The notes under the pieces: generated by a model
The model's input: only the letters and a program-made list of their open reading frames with translations
Databases searched by the model: none
Told to the model about the DNA's origin: nothing
Shown here: piece by piece, positions 1 to 7,990 of the stretch
How the letters are laid out: every line of letters begins with the position of its first letter
Position numbering within the stretch: the first letter of the stretch is position 1
Translations under genes and position numbers: made by a program
Assembly: GCA_049664225.1 (NCBI GenBank)
Contig: JBATEX010000213.1
Location: 1-64,000, forward strand
Direction of reading: 5' to 3'
Length of the DNA: 64,000 nt
Source of the DNA: JAUVRX01 sp049664225
Lineage (GTDB): Bacteria; Acidobacteriota; Thermoanaerobaculia; Multivoradales; JAHEKO01

Positions 1-108
1 GACGGCTGCTTCAACCCCCAAGCCCTCAAAGACCGCCCGGCGCAAAGCGCTGGGCGCCTCAACCCCAGGGGTGGGTGGGTGGGGCTGCCCGGCCGCCTCA
101 ACCAACAT
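1..108. other. Window edge, G/C-tract-rich intergenic DNA
   Basis: No convincing coding frame is seen before the stop codon of the first gene. The stretch has C-runs followed by a GGGGTGGGTGGGTGGGG-like tract (about 66-84) that could form a G-quadruplex. It resembles the other G-rich intergenic tracts in the window in composition, but not in exact unit. Confidence 0.4.
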
Positions 109-993
109 TCAGCGGAGAATTGCTGTCGATGCGAGCGGCCCTTCCTCACCGGCGAGCGGCTCCACCAGGCCTTCGAGAGTATAGGGAGATCGTGAGTGCC
201 GCGGGTACCAGTGTCGGCTGTGCTCCGCGAAGCGGTCCAAAGACGATTCCCAACGAAAGTTTGACACCAGCAAGGAATCACTGCCGGCTCGAATCCAGTT
301 GCACGTGTTCTTGTCCCGCTCTCTGGCTCGGCCCCGGTTGGATGTCGTGGTGCCTGAATGGAGAATCACCACGGGAGGCCTCCCCTGAGGATAGAACTCC
401 TCCGAGTTGCCGATGAAAGACTGATGCAGATGGCCGGACAGGATCAAGTCGACACCGAGGGAAGTGAAAAGATCCATCGCTTCGTAGGCGTTCGTGAGGA
501 CTCGTTGCGTTCCGAACCAGGGTGGCGGTATCAGGTGATGGTGAGCCACCACAACCTTCAGGAGATCGGGTGCTGCCTCTTCGAGCACCTGAGCCACTTC
601 CAGGAGACGGTGCAAGCGAATCCTGCCATCCTTGAAGGTCCAGCCATGCGCCGTGTTGATACCCACGACCAGAAGCTCTTCATCCCGATAGACGGGCTCG
701 AGCTCCTCACTGAAGTGGCGGCTGTAAGCGCCATAGGGGTTCAGGAAGCGCTCCCAGAATCGATAGAGGGGCACGTCGTGGTTGCCCGGAACCACCAGAG
801 ACGGAACCGGAATCTGGTCTACGAACTGCCGAGCACCCTTGAACTGATGCGGCTTGGCACGCTGGGTCAGGTCACCTGAGATCACCACCAGATCGGGCTG
901 ACGATCTTCGATGAAAGTCAGGACTCCGGCGGCCAGCTCGGATAGGTGAGGAGGGCCGAAGTGGACGTCGGAGATGTGGAGGATTTGACGCAC
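109..993 (-). CDS. Calcineurin-like metallophosphoesterase (CpdA/Icc-like)
   Basis: A 294-residue cytosolic protein with the complete metallophosphoesterase signature: D-x-H in ISDVHFG (residues 7-13), GDLTQ (40-44), GNHD (70-73), a histidine cluster VAHHHL (149-154) and GHLH (187-190). These residues bind the two-metal centre. The family includes cyclic-AMP phosphodiesterases (CpdA) and many phosphodiesterases of unknown substrate, so the substrate cannot be assigned. The start is a GTG with no strong ribosome binding site. No signal peptide is visible. It is the last gene of a minus-strand group with the two small proteins at 1040-1821, but 46 bases separate it from the nearest one, so co-transcription is only possible. 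Confidence 0.85.
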   Translation of the reverse strand: MRQILHISDVHFGPPHLSELAAGVLTFIEDRQPDLVVISGDLTQRAKPHQFKGARQFVDQIPVPSLVVPGNHDVPLYRFWERFLNPYGAYSRHFSEELEPVYRDEELLVVGINTAHGWTFKDGRIRLHRLLEVAQVLEEAAPDLLKVVVAHHHLIPPPWFGTQRVLTNAYEAMDLFTSLGVDLILSGHLHQSFIGNSEEFYPQGRPPVVILHSGTTTSNRGRARERDKNTCNWIRAGSDSLLVSNFRWESSLDRFAEHSRHWYPRHSRSPYTLEGLVEPLAGEEGPLASTAILR

Positions 994-1039
994 GGCAACC
1001 GAGGGGACTCCACTGCCAGCCGATCGACGGCGGGTGGCG

Positions 1040-1297
1040 TTACAGAATGTGCCTGCCCAGGACGTCGTTGACCTGGCCGCTCACCAGGTCGGCCGCGTGG
1101 TTGGAGAGCGCCGCGATGATCTCATCGCCACGATTGCGGCCCAGCACGTAGCCTCCGATCGCAGCAATCGTGATCGACGCTATCGGATAACGGCGGACCA
1201 GTTTTTGCCAGTCCAGCTCCGACGGCAGGACCTCGTTCATGACCTCATCGACTCCGGGAACCTGATCTTCCACCGATCCCATTCTCGATTGCTCCAT
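1040..1297 (-). CDS. Small membrane-associated protein, unknown
   Basis: An 85-residue protein with an acidic N-terminus (about residues 1-33), then a hydrophobic, glycine-containing segment (about 38-55, ASITIAAIGGYVLGR) and a polar C-terminal tail. The segment ending in GYVLGRNRG resembles the C-terminal membrane anchor of the next gene upstream (GFVLGLLLRGRRD), so the two probably belong to one functional pair. DUF883/ElaB-YqjD proteins carry similar GG-x-x-LG anchors and associate with ribosomes or membranes. No catalytic motif is seen. Function is unknown; a role in stress or envelope maintenance would be inference only. Confidence 0.6.
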   Translation of the reverse strand: MEQSRMGSVEDQVPGVDEVMNEVLPSELDWQKLVRRYPIASITIAAIGGYVLGRNRGDEIIAALSNHAADLVSGQVNDVLGRHIL

Positions 1298-1362
1298 TCA
1301 ACGACCGCAATGCTCGGTCCATGCCTGTCAGCCTTGGGGCCCGAAAGGCGGACCTGCCTCGA

Positions 1363-1821
1363 TCAGTCGCGGCGGCCCCGAAGCAGCAGTCCCAAAACGA
1401 AACCGATACCAGCGGCCATCAGAACCGCCTTGCCGGGATTGTCCCGGACGTACTCGTTGACGTCCTCCGTCAGATGGTCCATGTCCTTGCGAGCCTTGTC
1501 ATAGCCGTAACGCACCTTGTCCTTGGCCACATCGTACTTTTCCTTGGTCGCATCTTTGGCCACGTCGTACTTCTCCTTGGCCGCATCCTTGGCCACGCCG
1601 AATTTCTCCTTGGCCGCGACCCCGGCTCTCTCCGCCGACTCCTTGACCTGCTGCGTCGCACGACCGGCGCCTCCGCCGATGTCCTTGACCTTCTTCTCGA
1701 CCTCGCTGGCCACGTCGGAGAACTTCTGGCGCGCCTTGTCCAGGCTCTCATTGGCTTTCTTCTCAGCCGCCTTCGCGTCCTTCTCGGTCGTCTCGTCGGT
1801 ATCTTTCGGTTTCTCCACCAT
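1363..1821 (-). CDS. DUF883/LEA-like repeat protein with C-terminal membrane anchor
   Basis: A 152-residue, lysine/alanine/glutamate-rich protein. The middle is a strongly helical 11-residue repeat array of the type AKEKYDVAKDA (about residues 68-100), like group 3 LEA proteins and apolipoprotein-like helices. The C-terminus is a glycine-containing membrane segment ending in LGLLLRGRRD, typical of the DUF883 (ElaB/YqjD) family. The start is set at ATG 1821 because a strong AGGAGGA sits just upstream; an ATG five codons earlier overlaps that site. It lies 65 bases upstream of the related 85-residue protein, probably in one transcript. Likely a membrane-tethered stress or ribosome-hibernation-type protein, by family only. 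Confidence 0.7.
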   Translation of the reverse strand: MVEKPKDTDETTEKDAKAAEKKANESLDKARQKFSDVASEVEKKVKDIGGGAGRATQQVKESAERAGVAAKEKFGVAKDAAKEKYDVAKDATKEKYDVAKDKVRYGYDKARKDMDHLTEDVNEYVRDNPGKAVLMAAGIGFVLGLLLRGRRD

Positions 1822-1968
1822 CTCTTCCTCCTGCACTGGGTTTCTCTGCCTCCTCTAAAGGTACACCATCCACCATCGCACCACAACAAACACCGTAACC
1901 CACCGTCCTGTCGCCGAGCGAGCCAGTGGTACGATCACCAGGCGAATTCTCGAGAGGAGCATACGACC

Positions 1969-3369
1969 ATGGGGCGAGTCACCTTTTGCGGCGCGTGCGG
2001 TTCTGTAACGGGTAGCAGTACCCTCCTGCAGTGGGGCGACACCTACGTTCTCGTGGACTGTGGCCTTTACCAGGGAGACGAAGAGCTGGAACGATACAAT
2101 TGGAGGACCTTTCGCTACAAACCCCACGAGCTCGGAGCGGTTCTTCTCACTCACGCCCATCTGGATCACACGGGCCTGCTGCCCCGCCTGGTGGCGGAGG
2201 GGTTCGAAGGGCCGATCTACTGCTCGAAGGCGAGCCGCGGACTGGTGTCCCTGATTTTGCAGGACGCGGGTCATCTACAAGAGGAGCAGGCCCGCTACGC
2301 ATCGAAGAAGGGCTACAGTCGCCATGCGGAGCCACGGCCTCTCTACACCGCCAAGGATGCTCGCCGGACGCTGAAGCTCCTCAAGCCTCTGCCGTTCGAC
2401 AAGGCGACGGAGATCCTGCCGGGCATCCAGGTCCGCTTCCGTCGCGCCGGCCACCTCCTCGGCGCGGCCAGCCTGGAGATCCAGGCCAAAGGCAGTGACG
2501 GGAAGCGGCGGAGCTGGTGCTTTTCCGGCGACGTTGGGCGATACGATGTACCCATCATCAAGGACCCGGAGCCGCCTCTCGACCCGCCGGCCGCGTTGAT
2601 TCTCGAGTCCACCTATGGCGATCGGCAACACAAGAATACCGATCCCGAGCGGCAGTTTCGCGAGGTGATCCGCCGAGTGTTCCAACGGGGAGGCACCGTG
2701 ATCATCCCCGCTTTCGCTCTGGGTCGAACCCAAGAGGTCCTCTACCACCTCTCGCAACTGGTAGACGATGGCGAGCTGGATCCCGACGTGGTGTTCCTCG
2801 ACAGCCCGATGGCGACCAAGGCCACGGATCTCTACGCTCAGGCGACGGCCGAGCACGACGAAGACCTGCTGGAGCTCGTCGAGCAGCATCTCAATCCGCT
2901 GTCCCCAGACCGCTTCCAACGGTGCCTCAGCTCAGAGCAATCCAAGGCTCTCAACAACCGCAAGGAACCGGCGGTAATCGTGGCCGCAAGCGGCATGGCC
3001 ACCGGCGGACGAGTGGTACACCACCTCAAGCACCGTCTTCCTGACGCCAGCAGCGCCGTGGTGTTCGTCGGCTACCAGGCGGGAGGCACACGTGGGCGAG
3101 CTCTGGTCAACGGGGCCGAGACCGTCTCTATTCACGGCCAACCGATTCCGGTCGAGGCGGAGATCCTGTCTCTTCACGGCCTGTCGGCCCATGCCGATCA
3201 GGCGGAGCTCGTGCGCTGGTTCGACGACCTGCCAGGAAGCCCTGACCAGATCTTCCTCAACCACGGTGAGGATCAGTCGCGCAAGGCCCTCGCCGCCATC
3301 CTGCGAGCTGGAGGTTCTTCGAGACCCCGACCGCAACTCCCGGTCATTGGCGATGAGGTCGACTGGTAG
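1969..3369 (+). CDS. Beta-CASP metallo-beta-lactamase-fold RNase/nuclease
   Basis: A 466-residue protein of the metallo-beta-lactamase/beta-CASP family (RNA-processing nucleases related to CPSF73/Ysh1 and to bacterial YmdB/TTHA0252-type RNases). It has the zinc motif HAHLDH (residues 62-67), GHLLGAASLEI, SGD-GR (third zinc ligand region), a beta-CASP domain with FALGRTQEVLYHL and SGMATGGRVVHHL, and the C-terminal HGLSAHAD and NHGE motifs. Length matches the compact bacterial class. The start at ATG 1969 follows a GAGAGGAG site; the frame stays open upstream, but those codons overlap the opposite-strand genes and look non-coding. It is monocistronic, followed by tRNA-Ala. The role is most likely RNA turnover or maturation. 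Confidence 0.9.
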   Translation: MGRVTFCGACGSVTGSSTLLQWGDTYVLVDCGLYQGDEELERYNWRTFRYKPHELGAVLLTHAHLDHTGLLPRLVAEGFEGPIYCSKASRGLVSLILQDAGHLQEEQARYASKKGYSRHAEPRPLYTAKDARRTLKLLKPLPFDKATEILPGIQVRFRRAGHLLGAASLEIQAKGSDGKRRSWCFSGDVGRYDVPIIKDPEPPLDPPAALILESTYGDRQHKNTDPERQFREVIRRVFQRGGTVIIPAFALGRTQEVLYHLSQLVDDGELDPDVVFLDSPMATKATDLYAQATAEHDEDLLELVEQHLNPLSPDRFQRCLSSEQSKALNNRKEPAVIVAASGMATGGRVVHHLKHRLPDASSAVVFVGYQAGGTRGRALVNGAETVSIHGQPIPVEAEILSLHGLSAHADQAELVRWFDDLPGSPDQIFLNHGEDQSRKALAAILRAGGSSRPRPQLPVIGDEVDW

Positions 3370-3415
3370 CGGCAGGCGGCCGACTCAGCCTACCTCGAAA
3401 CTGATTCGTCTAACC

Positions 3416-3444
3416 TTGTGGCACCCTGGCGCCAGAGGTACAAT
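3416..3444 (+). promoter_or_regulatory. Sigma70-type promoter of tRNA-Ala
   Basis: TTGTGG (3416-3421), a 17-base spacer and TACAAT (3439-3444) lie 20 bases before the 5' end of the tRNA. Spacing and position are ideal for a housekeeping promoter. Confidence 0.6.
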
Positions 3445-3463
3445 TCGCTGCCGACTTTGGCGT

Positions 3464-3539
3464 GGGGCAGTAGCTCAGCCGGGAGAGCACCACGTTCGCA
3501 ACGTGGGGGTCGGGGGTTCGAGTCCCCTCTGCTCCACCA
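3464..3539 (+). tRNA. tRNA-Ala (anticodon CGC)
   Basis: A complete 76-base cloverleaf. The acceptor stem GGGGCAG pairs with CTGCTCC and includes the G3-U70 wobble pair that is the alanine identity element. The D stem is GCTC/GAGC, the anticodon stem CCACG/CGTGG with loop TTCGCAA (anticodon CGC, reading GCG), and the T arm GGGGG-TTCGAGT-CCCCT. The 3' CCA is encoded. Confidence 0.97.
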
Positions 3540-3579
3540 TTAACACCCACCCAAAGTAGGGCACCCTCCCCCTCCAGCT

Positions 3580-5109
3580 TCAGTAGGTCGCGAGCTCACC
3601 CACCTCGGCCTCCACGGCCTCGAGCACGTCGAGGTCGCCGACCGCAGCCATCATGGCGTTGTGATCGCGATAGAGCGGGCGATCCTCATCGAGGTAGTCG
3701 ACATGACGTCGAATCGCGGCATGGGCTGCCCGGGATCCGTCTCCAGGCGTGAAATCCCGCAAGTCGAGGGCCTGGGCGGCAGCAATCAACTCGATACCGA
3801 GCACCCCACAGGCGACGTCCAGGATCTGCCTCGTCTTCAGTGCCGAGTTCATTCCCATCGACACGAAGTCCTCCTGATCCGCGGCGGCCGGTATCGATTG
3901 AATGAAGGCAGGAGCAGAGAGCATCTTCTGCTCGACGATCTGCATGTCAGCGGTGTATTGGCTGAGCATCATGCCGGAGAACATGCCAGCCCCCTTGGTC
4001 AAGAACGGTGGTAAACCGGCGCTCAAGGCCGGATTGGTCAGCCGATTCATGCGGCGTTCGGAGAGCACGCACACCATGGTGATGGCAGCGCCCAGGGTAT
4101 CGATCGGCAGACTGATCGGGGTTCCCTGGAAATTGGCGCCGGTCAGCACCACCTGGTCCTCGGGCAAGAAAATGGGATTGTCTCCGATACCGTTGATCTC
4201 GATCTCGATCTGCTGACGGGTCCACCGCATCTGATCCCGGGCCGCACCAATCACCTGCGGCGTCGAGCGCATGCTGTAGGCATCCTGGACCCTGACCTTT
4301 TCTTTTCCGGTCAGCAGGTCGGAGCCGTCCACGACCTGACGCAGATTGGCGGCTGTGATCACGGCGCCTTGGAAGCCCCTCATCGCATGCAGCCGGGGGT
4401 CATAGGGTTTCATGTTGGCCCGGAGCGCCTCGAGCGATAGTGCTGCCGCGATCTCGGCCTGTTTGAGCCACCGCTCGGCGTCATAGAGAGCGAGAGCACC
4501 GATGCCGGTCAGCAAGTTGGAGCCGTTGATGGTGGATAGGCCGTCGCGGGCCTGGAGGCCAGGAATCGGAATTCCAGCTCGCTCGAGCGCCTCGACTCCG
4601 GGCAAGCGCTCACCCCGGTAGAAGGCCTCGCCTTCACCCATCATCAGCAGGGCGATCTGGCTCATTGGAGCGAGGTCGCCACAGGCCCCTACCGAACCCT
4701 TCTCACAGACCATCGGCGTTACCCCTCGATTGAGCATTGAGAGCAGTGTCTGGGTGATCTCCAACCGACAGGCGGAGTACCCCTTGGCCTGCAAGTTGGC
4801 GCGCAGCAGCATTGCGGCGCGCACATGGTCGATCGGGGCTGGATCCCCGATGCCCGCCGCGTGGTTGTAGACCAGGTAGCGCTGAAACTCGCGCACCTGA
4901 TCGTCGTCCAGCACCACCTCGCTGAACTCGCCGATGCCGGTATTGACCCCGTACATGATCTCGCGGGCCTCGATTCGCTCCTCGATGAAGCGACGGCAAA
5001 CATCGATTCGCTGTACAGCATCCGGATGCAACTCGACCGCCTCGCCCCGGCGGGCTACGGCCTCGACGTCTTCGATCGTGAGTGCACTACCAGTCAGGGA
5101 AATGGCCAT
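3580..5109 (-). CDS. hutH: Histidine ammonia-lyase-like (MIO family), ACG triad
   Basis: A 509-residue member of the aromatic amino acid ammonia-lyase family; histidine ammonia-lyase makes urocanate and ammonia from histidine. Residues known from the Pseudomonas enzyme align almost number for number: Tyr53 (YGVNTG), His83 (NHAAG), Asn195 (INGSN), the QDAYSMR motif (275-281), NFQG (326-329) and Glu413 (QEDFVSMG). The MIO cofactor triad, normally Ala-Ser-Gly, reads Ala142-Cys143-Gly144 (codon TGT). The start is ATG 5109, five bases after the stop of the upstream lipoprotein gene with GAGG in between, so translation is probably coupled. No hutU, hutI or hutG is nearby, so the substrate is not proven; tyrosine or phenylalanine lyases and aminomutases share the fold. 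Confidence 0.85.
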   Translation of the reverse strand: MAISLTGSALTIEDVEAVARRGEAVELHPDAVQRIDVCRRFIEERIEAREIMYGVNTGIGEFSEVVLDDDQVREFQRYLVYNHAAGIGDPAPIDHVRAAMLLRANLQAKGYSACRLEITQTLLSMLNRGVTPMVCEKGSVGACGDLAPMSQIALLMMGEGEAFYRGERLPGVEALERAGIPIPGLQARDGLSTINGSNLLTGIGALALYDAERWLKQAEIAAALSLEALRANMKPYDPRLHAMRGFQGAVITAANLRQVVDGSDLLTGKEKVRVQDAYSMRSTPQVIGAARDQMRWTRQQIEIEINGIGDNPIFLPEDQVVLTGANFQGTPISLPIDTLGAAITMVCVLSERRMNRLTNPALSAGLPPFLTKGAGMFSGMMLSQYTADMQIVEQKMLSAPAFIQSIPAAADQEDFVSMGMNSALKTRQILDVACGVLGIELIAAAQALDLRDFTPGDGSRAAHAAIRRHVDYLDEDRPLYRDHNAMMAAVGDLDVLEAVEAEVGELATY

Positions 5110-5113
5110 CGTC

Positions 5114-6385
5114 TTACCTCGCCGGCGGAACGTCCCAGTACAGATACTCGACATCCGCCGCCGAGGTGGGAACGTCGGTCAGGAAGTAGACCGCCAGCAT
5201 ACCGTCCGTGAAATAGGGGTCACCGGTCAGATTCTTGGCCGGCTCTTCAAAGGCCGCGGGCGAGCCACCATCGACATGTCCCCATGCCCGCAGTGCCTGC
5301 GAGACCATCAGGTCCTGCGTCAGATAGGCCCGGGTCTCATCGACATCTGGGTCTATCTTGTGGGTGGTGAAGGTCGAGCTCTTGGTCGTCAATCGGGTGC
5401 CGATGTCACGACTGATCTGGCCGACCCTCACCGGCTCTCCTTCGAAAGTCACCGGGGCCAACCAGAGTCTCAGGTGGTTGCGTTCGTGGACGTTGCTCCG
5501 AGCCTTCTGTAGCGCTATGTCCTGTGGCCGTCCGAAAAGATAGAGAGGACTGATTGGCGCATACCGGTAGCCGAAACCGAACAGCCCCGCCACCCCCGTC
5601 TTGATCACCGAGCTGCCCCGCATCGATGCCGTCGGGGTCCAACCGGCGCGGATGAGGGCCGGCCCGGCCTGAAGGTCCGTGCCGACCACGACGATGTTGA
5701 GCGGATCACCATTCACGGTTGCCTTGGCATTGGTCACACAACACTGCAGGTCCGCCACCCAACGCCGCAGGCCCTCTGCGTCCAGGTCGACTATCTCCTC
5801 GGCAGAGGGGAGCTGATCCGGATCGATCTGATGGTAGTCGGCCTTGAATCCAGGCACCTCCACCAGAAACCCGAAAGTCTCGACCCTGCCCTCTCCCAGT
5901 AACGCGACTGATACCCACTTGGCGCCCCGGTTTCGGTTCGTGAACACGAAGCCCGAGCTGACGCTCTCGGGCGGCACCGAGAAGAACATCTGTTGGCTGT
6001 CGAAGAACCGGTCGATGTCGCTATTGACCGATTTCGCCCCCAGGCGATGACTCTTCCATCCGACCTCGAAAGCCGAGTAGTAGTCCGCGTCCAGGTCGCG
6101 CGGCAGAAACCAGAAATGATCCCGGCTCTTGTTCTCCACCTGGACCCAGACCGGTTGGATTTTCTTCTTGTACAGCTTGGAGTCGAAGGCCAGCTTGGCT
6201 TCTTCCTGTGACAGAACGCTGACGGTCACCGTCAGGTCGCCTTTCGTCTTGCTCTCCGTGCGCTCCAGGAACCCGACGTCTTCCATTGGAACAGGTTTGA
6301 AGCTGGCACAACTCGAGCCGATCGCCAGGATCGAAAGCCCCAGCAGGCCACGAACAAGACCGTTGATTCTTGGCAGGGTTCTCAT
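5114..6385 (-). CDS. LssY C-terminal-domain lipoprotein
   Basis: A 423-residue protein with a lipoprotein signal peptide (charged start MRTLPR, hydrophobic segment, lipobox-like IGSSC at about residue 25), so it is likely anchored in a membrane facing the periplasm. The second half has the pattern of the LssY C-terminal domain, with YLFGRPQDIALQKAR, NHLRLWLAP and later RAWGHVDGG. LssY was named from a Legionella type I secretion region, but its activity is unknown. The start ATG 6385 is chosen because it begins the signal peptide; a longer frame upstream has no support. A TAGAAT -10-like hexamer lies at 6421-6426. It is followed within five bases by the lyase gene, so the two form an operon. 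Confidence 0.7.
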   Translation of the reverse strand: MRTLPRINGLVRGLLGLSILAIGSSCASFKPVPMEDVGFLERTESKTKGDLTVTVSVLSQEEAKLAFDSKLYKKKIQPVWVQVENKSRDHFWFLPRDLDADYYSAFEVGWKSHRLGAKSVNSDIDRFFDSQQMFFSVPPESVSSGFVFTNRNRGAKWVSVALLGEGRVETFGFLVEVPGFKADYHQIDPDQLPSAEEIVDLDAEGLRRWVADLQCCVTNAKATVNGDPLNIVVVGTDLQAGPALIRAGWTPTASMRGSSVIKTGVAGLFGFGYRYAPISPLYLFGRPQDIALQKARSNVHERNHLRLWLAPVTFEGEPVRVGQISRDIGTRLTTKSSTFTTHKIDPDVDETRAYLTQDLMVSQALRAWGHVDGGSPAAFEEPAKNLTGDPYFTDGMLAVYFLTDVPTSAADVEYLYWDVPPAR

Positions 6386-6553
6386 GGCAATCGTCTCTCC
6401 ATCTCGTCTCCGGAGAACCCATTCTAAACTCCATGGTGCCCTTACGGCACTGACCCAGGCTACGATCAGGCCCGCCATGCGTCAGGTAGTAAGATGACGC
6501 TGCCCGACGTCGTAGCATCGCGATTCTTGGCCCCATTTGTTTCGGTAGCGAGA

Positions 6554-7924
6554 ATGACTTTCGAGAGCCTCCTTCCACTGCTGCTGAGCTTCCTTGTCGG
6601 CACCGTCGTTGGGGCGGCCATCGCCTTCCTGCTCAAGGCCGGAAGAGGTCAGAGAGAGCTTCTCGACGCCACAGCGCAACTGTCCGCGGCTCGAGCCGGG
6701 GCACAACTCGAAGAGACCCGCCGGGAAGAGCTGGAGGCTCGACTCGAAGAAGCGCGGTCCGGCCTGAGCGAGCTCGGAAGCCAGGTGGCGGTCGCCCAGG
6801 AGCGTGAAGTCAAAGCGGAGCAGCTCATCGCCGAGCTCAAGCAGTTCAGCGAGCAGTCCAAATTGGAACTCGAGAACCGTTTCAAAGCGCTGGCGGCCGA
6901 GGCACTGGCTGGCAGCAGCAGGCAGTTCCTGGATCTGGCGCAGGAGCGGCTCAAGACCAGCGAAGAGCGGGGCCGAGCCGAGCTGGAGCAGCGCAAGAAG
7001 GCGATCGAGACCCTACTGAGCCCACTCCGAGATACCTTGGGGAAGCTGGACGAGAAGACCCTGCTCATCGAGCAGGCCCGGGTGGACGCCTACTCCCGGA
7101 TCGATCAGCAGGTACAGCTCCTGGCACAGGCCACCCAGACCCTGCAGGACAAAACCACCTCGCTGACCACCGCGCTCAGGAGCTCCCAGGTTCGCGGCCG
7201 GTGGGGAGAGATCGCCCTGCGCAACGTTGCCGAGCTGGCTGGCATGACCGATCACTGCGACTTCGAGGAGCAGACGACGCTCAGCGACGGCGGCCGTCCC
7301 GACATGATTGTCAACCTGCCAGGTGGCAGGAAGATCGCGGTCGACGCGAAAGCACCGCTGACCGACTATCTCGAGGCCACGGAGGCGATCGACGAAGCGG
7401 CGCGAGAAGCGGCACTCGAGCGGCACGTCAAGGCGCTCAAGGGCCACGTCAAAGCCCTGGCCGCGCGCGACTATGCCGAGGCCATCGGCTCCGATCTCGA
7501 TCTGGTGGTCCTCTTTCTGCCGGGCGATCCGTTCTTGAGCGCCGCCTTCTCCAAGGATCCCGATCTGCAGGTCGAGGCCCTGCGCTCGAAGGTCCTGATA
7601 GCCACGCCGACAACTCTGGTGGCACTTCTGCGCACTGTGGCCATCTACTGGCAGCAACGCTCCATGGCCGAGAACGCGGACGCCATCGCTGCCGTGGCCC
7701 GCGAGCTCTACGACAGGGCCGCAAAGTTGGGCGTCGAGCTGGACGGGGTGCGCAAGGGACTCAAGTCGGCTCTCGACGCCTACAACCGGGCGGTCGGCAC
7801 GTTCGACCGACGGCTGATCCCGATGGGGCGCAGACTCTCGGAGCTGAAGGTCTCGGAGCAGACCAAGCGTGACCTCACCGCACCAGAACCGATCGACGAG
7901 GAACCCCGCCGGATCAGCGAATAA
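6554..7924 (+). CDS. rmuC: DNA recombination protein RmuC
   Basis: A 456-residue RmuC-family protein. An N-terminal transmembrane anchor (LLPLLLSFLVGTVVGAAIA) is followed by a long coiled coil (about residues 30-180, rich in Glu/Ala/Leu) and then the RmuC nuclease-like core with VRGRWGEIALRNVAELAGM, DFEEQ, GRRPDMIVNLPGG-type sequence and VDAKAPL. RmuC limits inversions and recombination at short repeats and has a predicted PD-(D/E)xK-like fold. The ATG at 6554 places the anchor at the N-terminus; an in-frame ATG at 6494 is also possible. It is divergent from the LssY lipoprotein. A G-rich repeat array follows the stop codon. Confidence 0.9.
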   Translation: MTFESLLPLLLSFLVGTVVGAAIAFLLKAGRGQRELLDATAQLSAARAGAQLEETRREELEARLEEARSGLSELGSQVAVAQEREVKAEQLIAELKQFSEQSKLELENRFKALAAEALAGSSRQFLDLAQERLKTSEERGRAELEQRKKAIETLLSPLRDTLGKLDEKTLLIEQARVDAYSRIDQQVQLLAQATQTLQDKTTSLTTALRSSQVRGRWGEIALRNVAELAGMTDHCDFEEQTTLSDGGRPDMIVNLPGGRKIAVDAKAPLTDYLEATEAIDEAAREAALERHVKALKGHVKALAARDYAEAIGSDLDLVVLFLPGDPFLSAAFSKDPDLQVEALRSKVLIATPTTLVALLRTVAIYWQQRSMAENADAIAAVARELYDRAAKLGVELDGVRKGLKSALDAYNRAVGTFDRRLIPMGRRLSELKVSEQTKRDLTAPEPIDEEPRRISE

Positions 7925-7930
7925 AGCAGG

Positions 7931-7976
7931 GCCTAGGGGCTTAGGGGCTTTGGGGGCTTAGGGACTCGGTGCTTGG
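7931..7976. repeat. G-rich TTAGGGGC-type array, copy 1
   Basis: A short degenerate tandem array of the unit GGGGCTTA (CTAGGGGCTTAGGGGC and then longer G-runs), between the convergent rmuC and pcm genes. Four or more G-runs in a row make it a G-quadruplex candidate. Related arrays lie at 16266-16341, 48272-48350, 55540-55612 and 60913-60953. Confidence 0.7.
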
Positions 7977-7990
7977 CCGCGAGGGTGGGA

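Noticed and set aside
358..879. Plus-strand open frame opposite the metallophosphoesterase
   Set aside because: It lies wholly over a gene with all catalytic motifs on the other strand, and has no family features.
3580..5109. Ergothionase as identity of the lyase
   Set aside because: The histidine-lyase residues are kept; nothing seen supports a trimethylamine-eliminating site, so it was not called.
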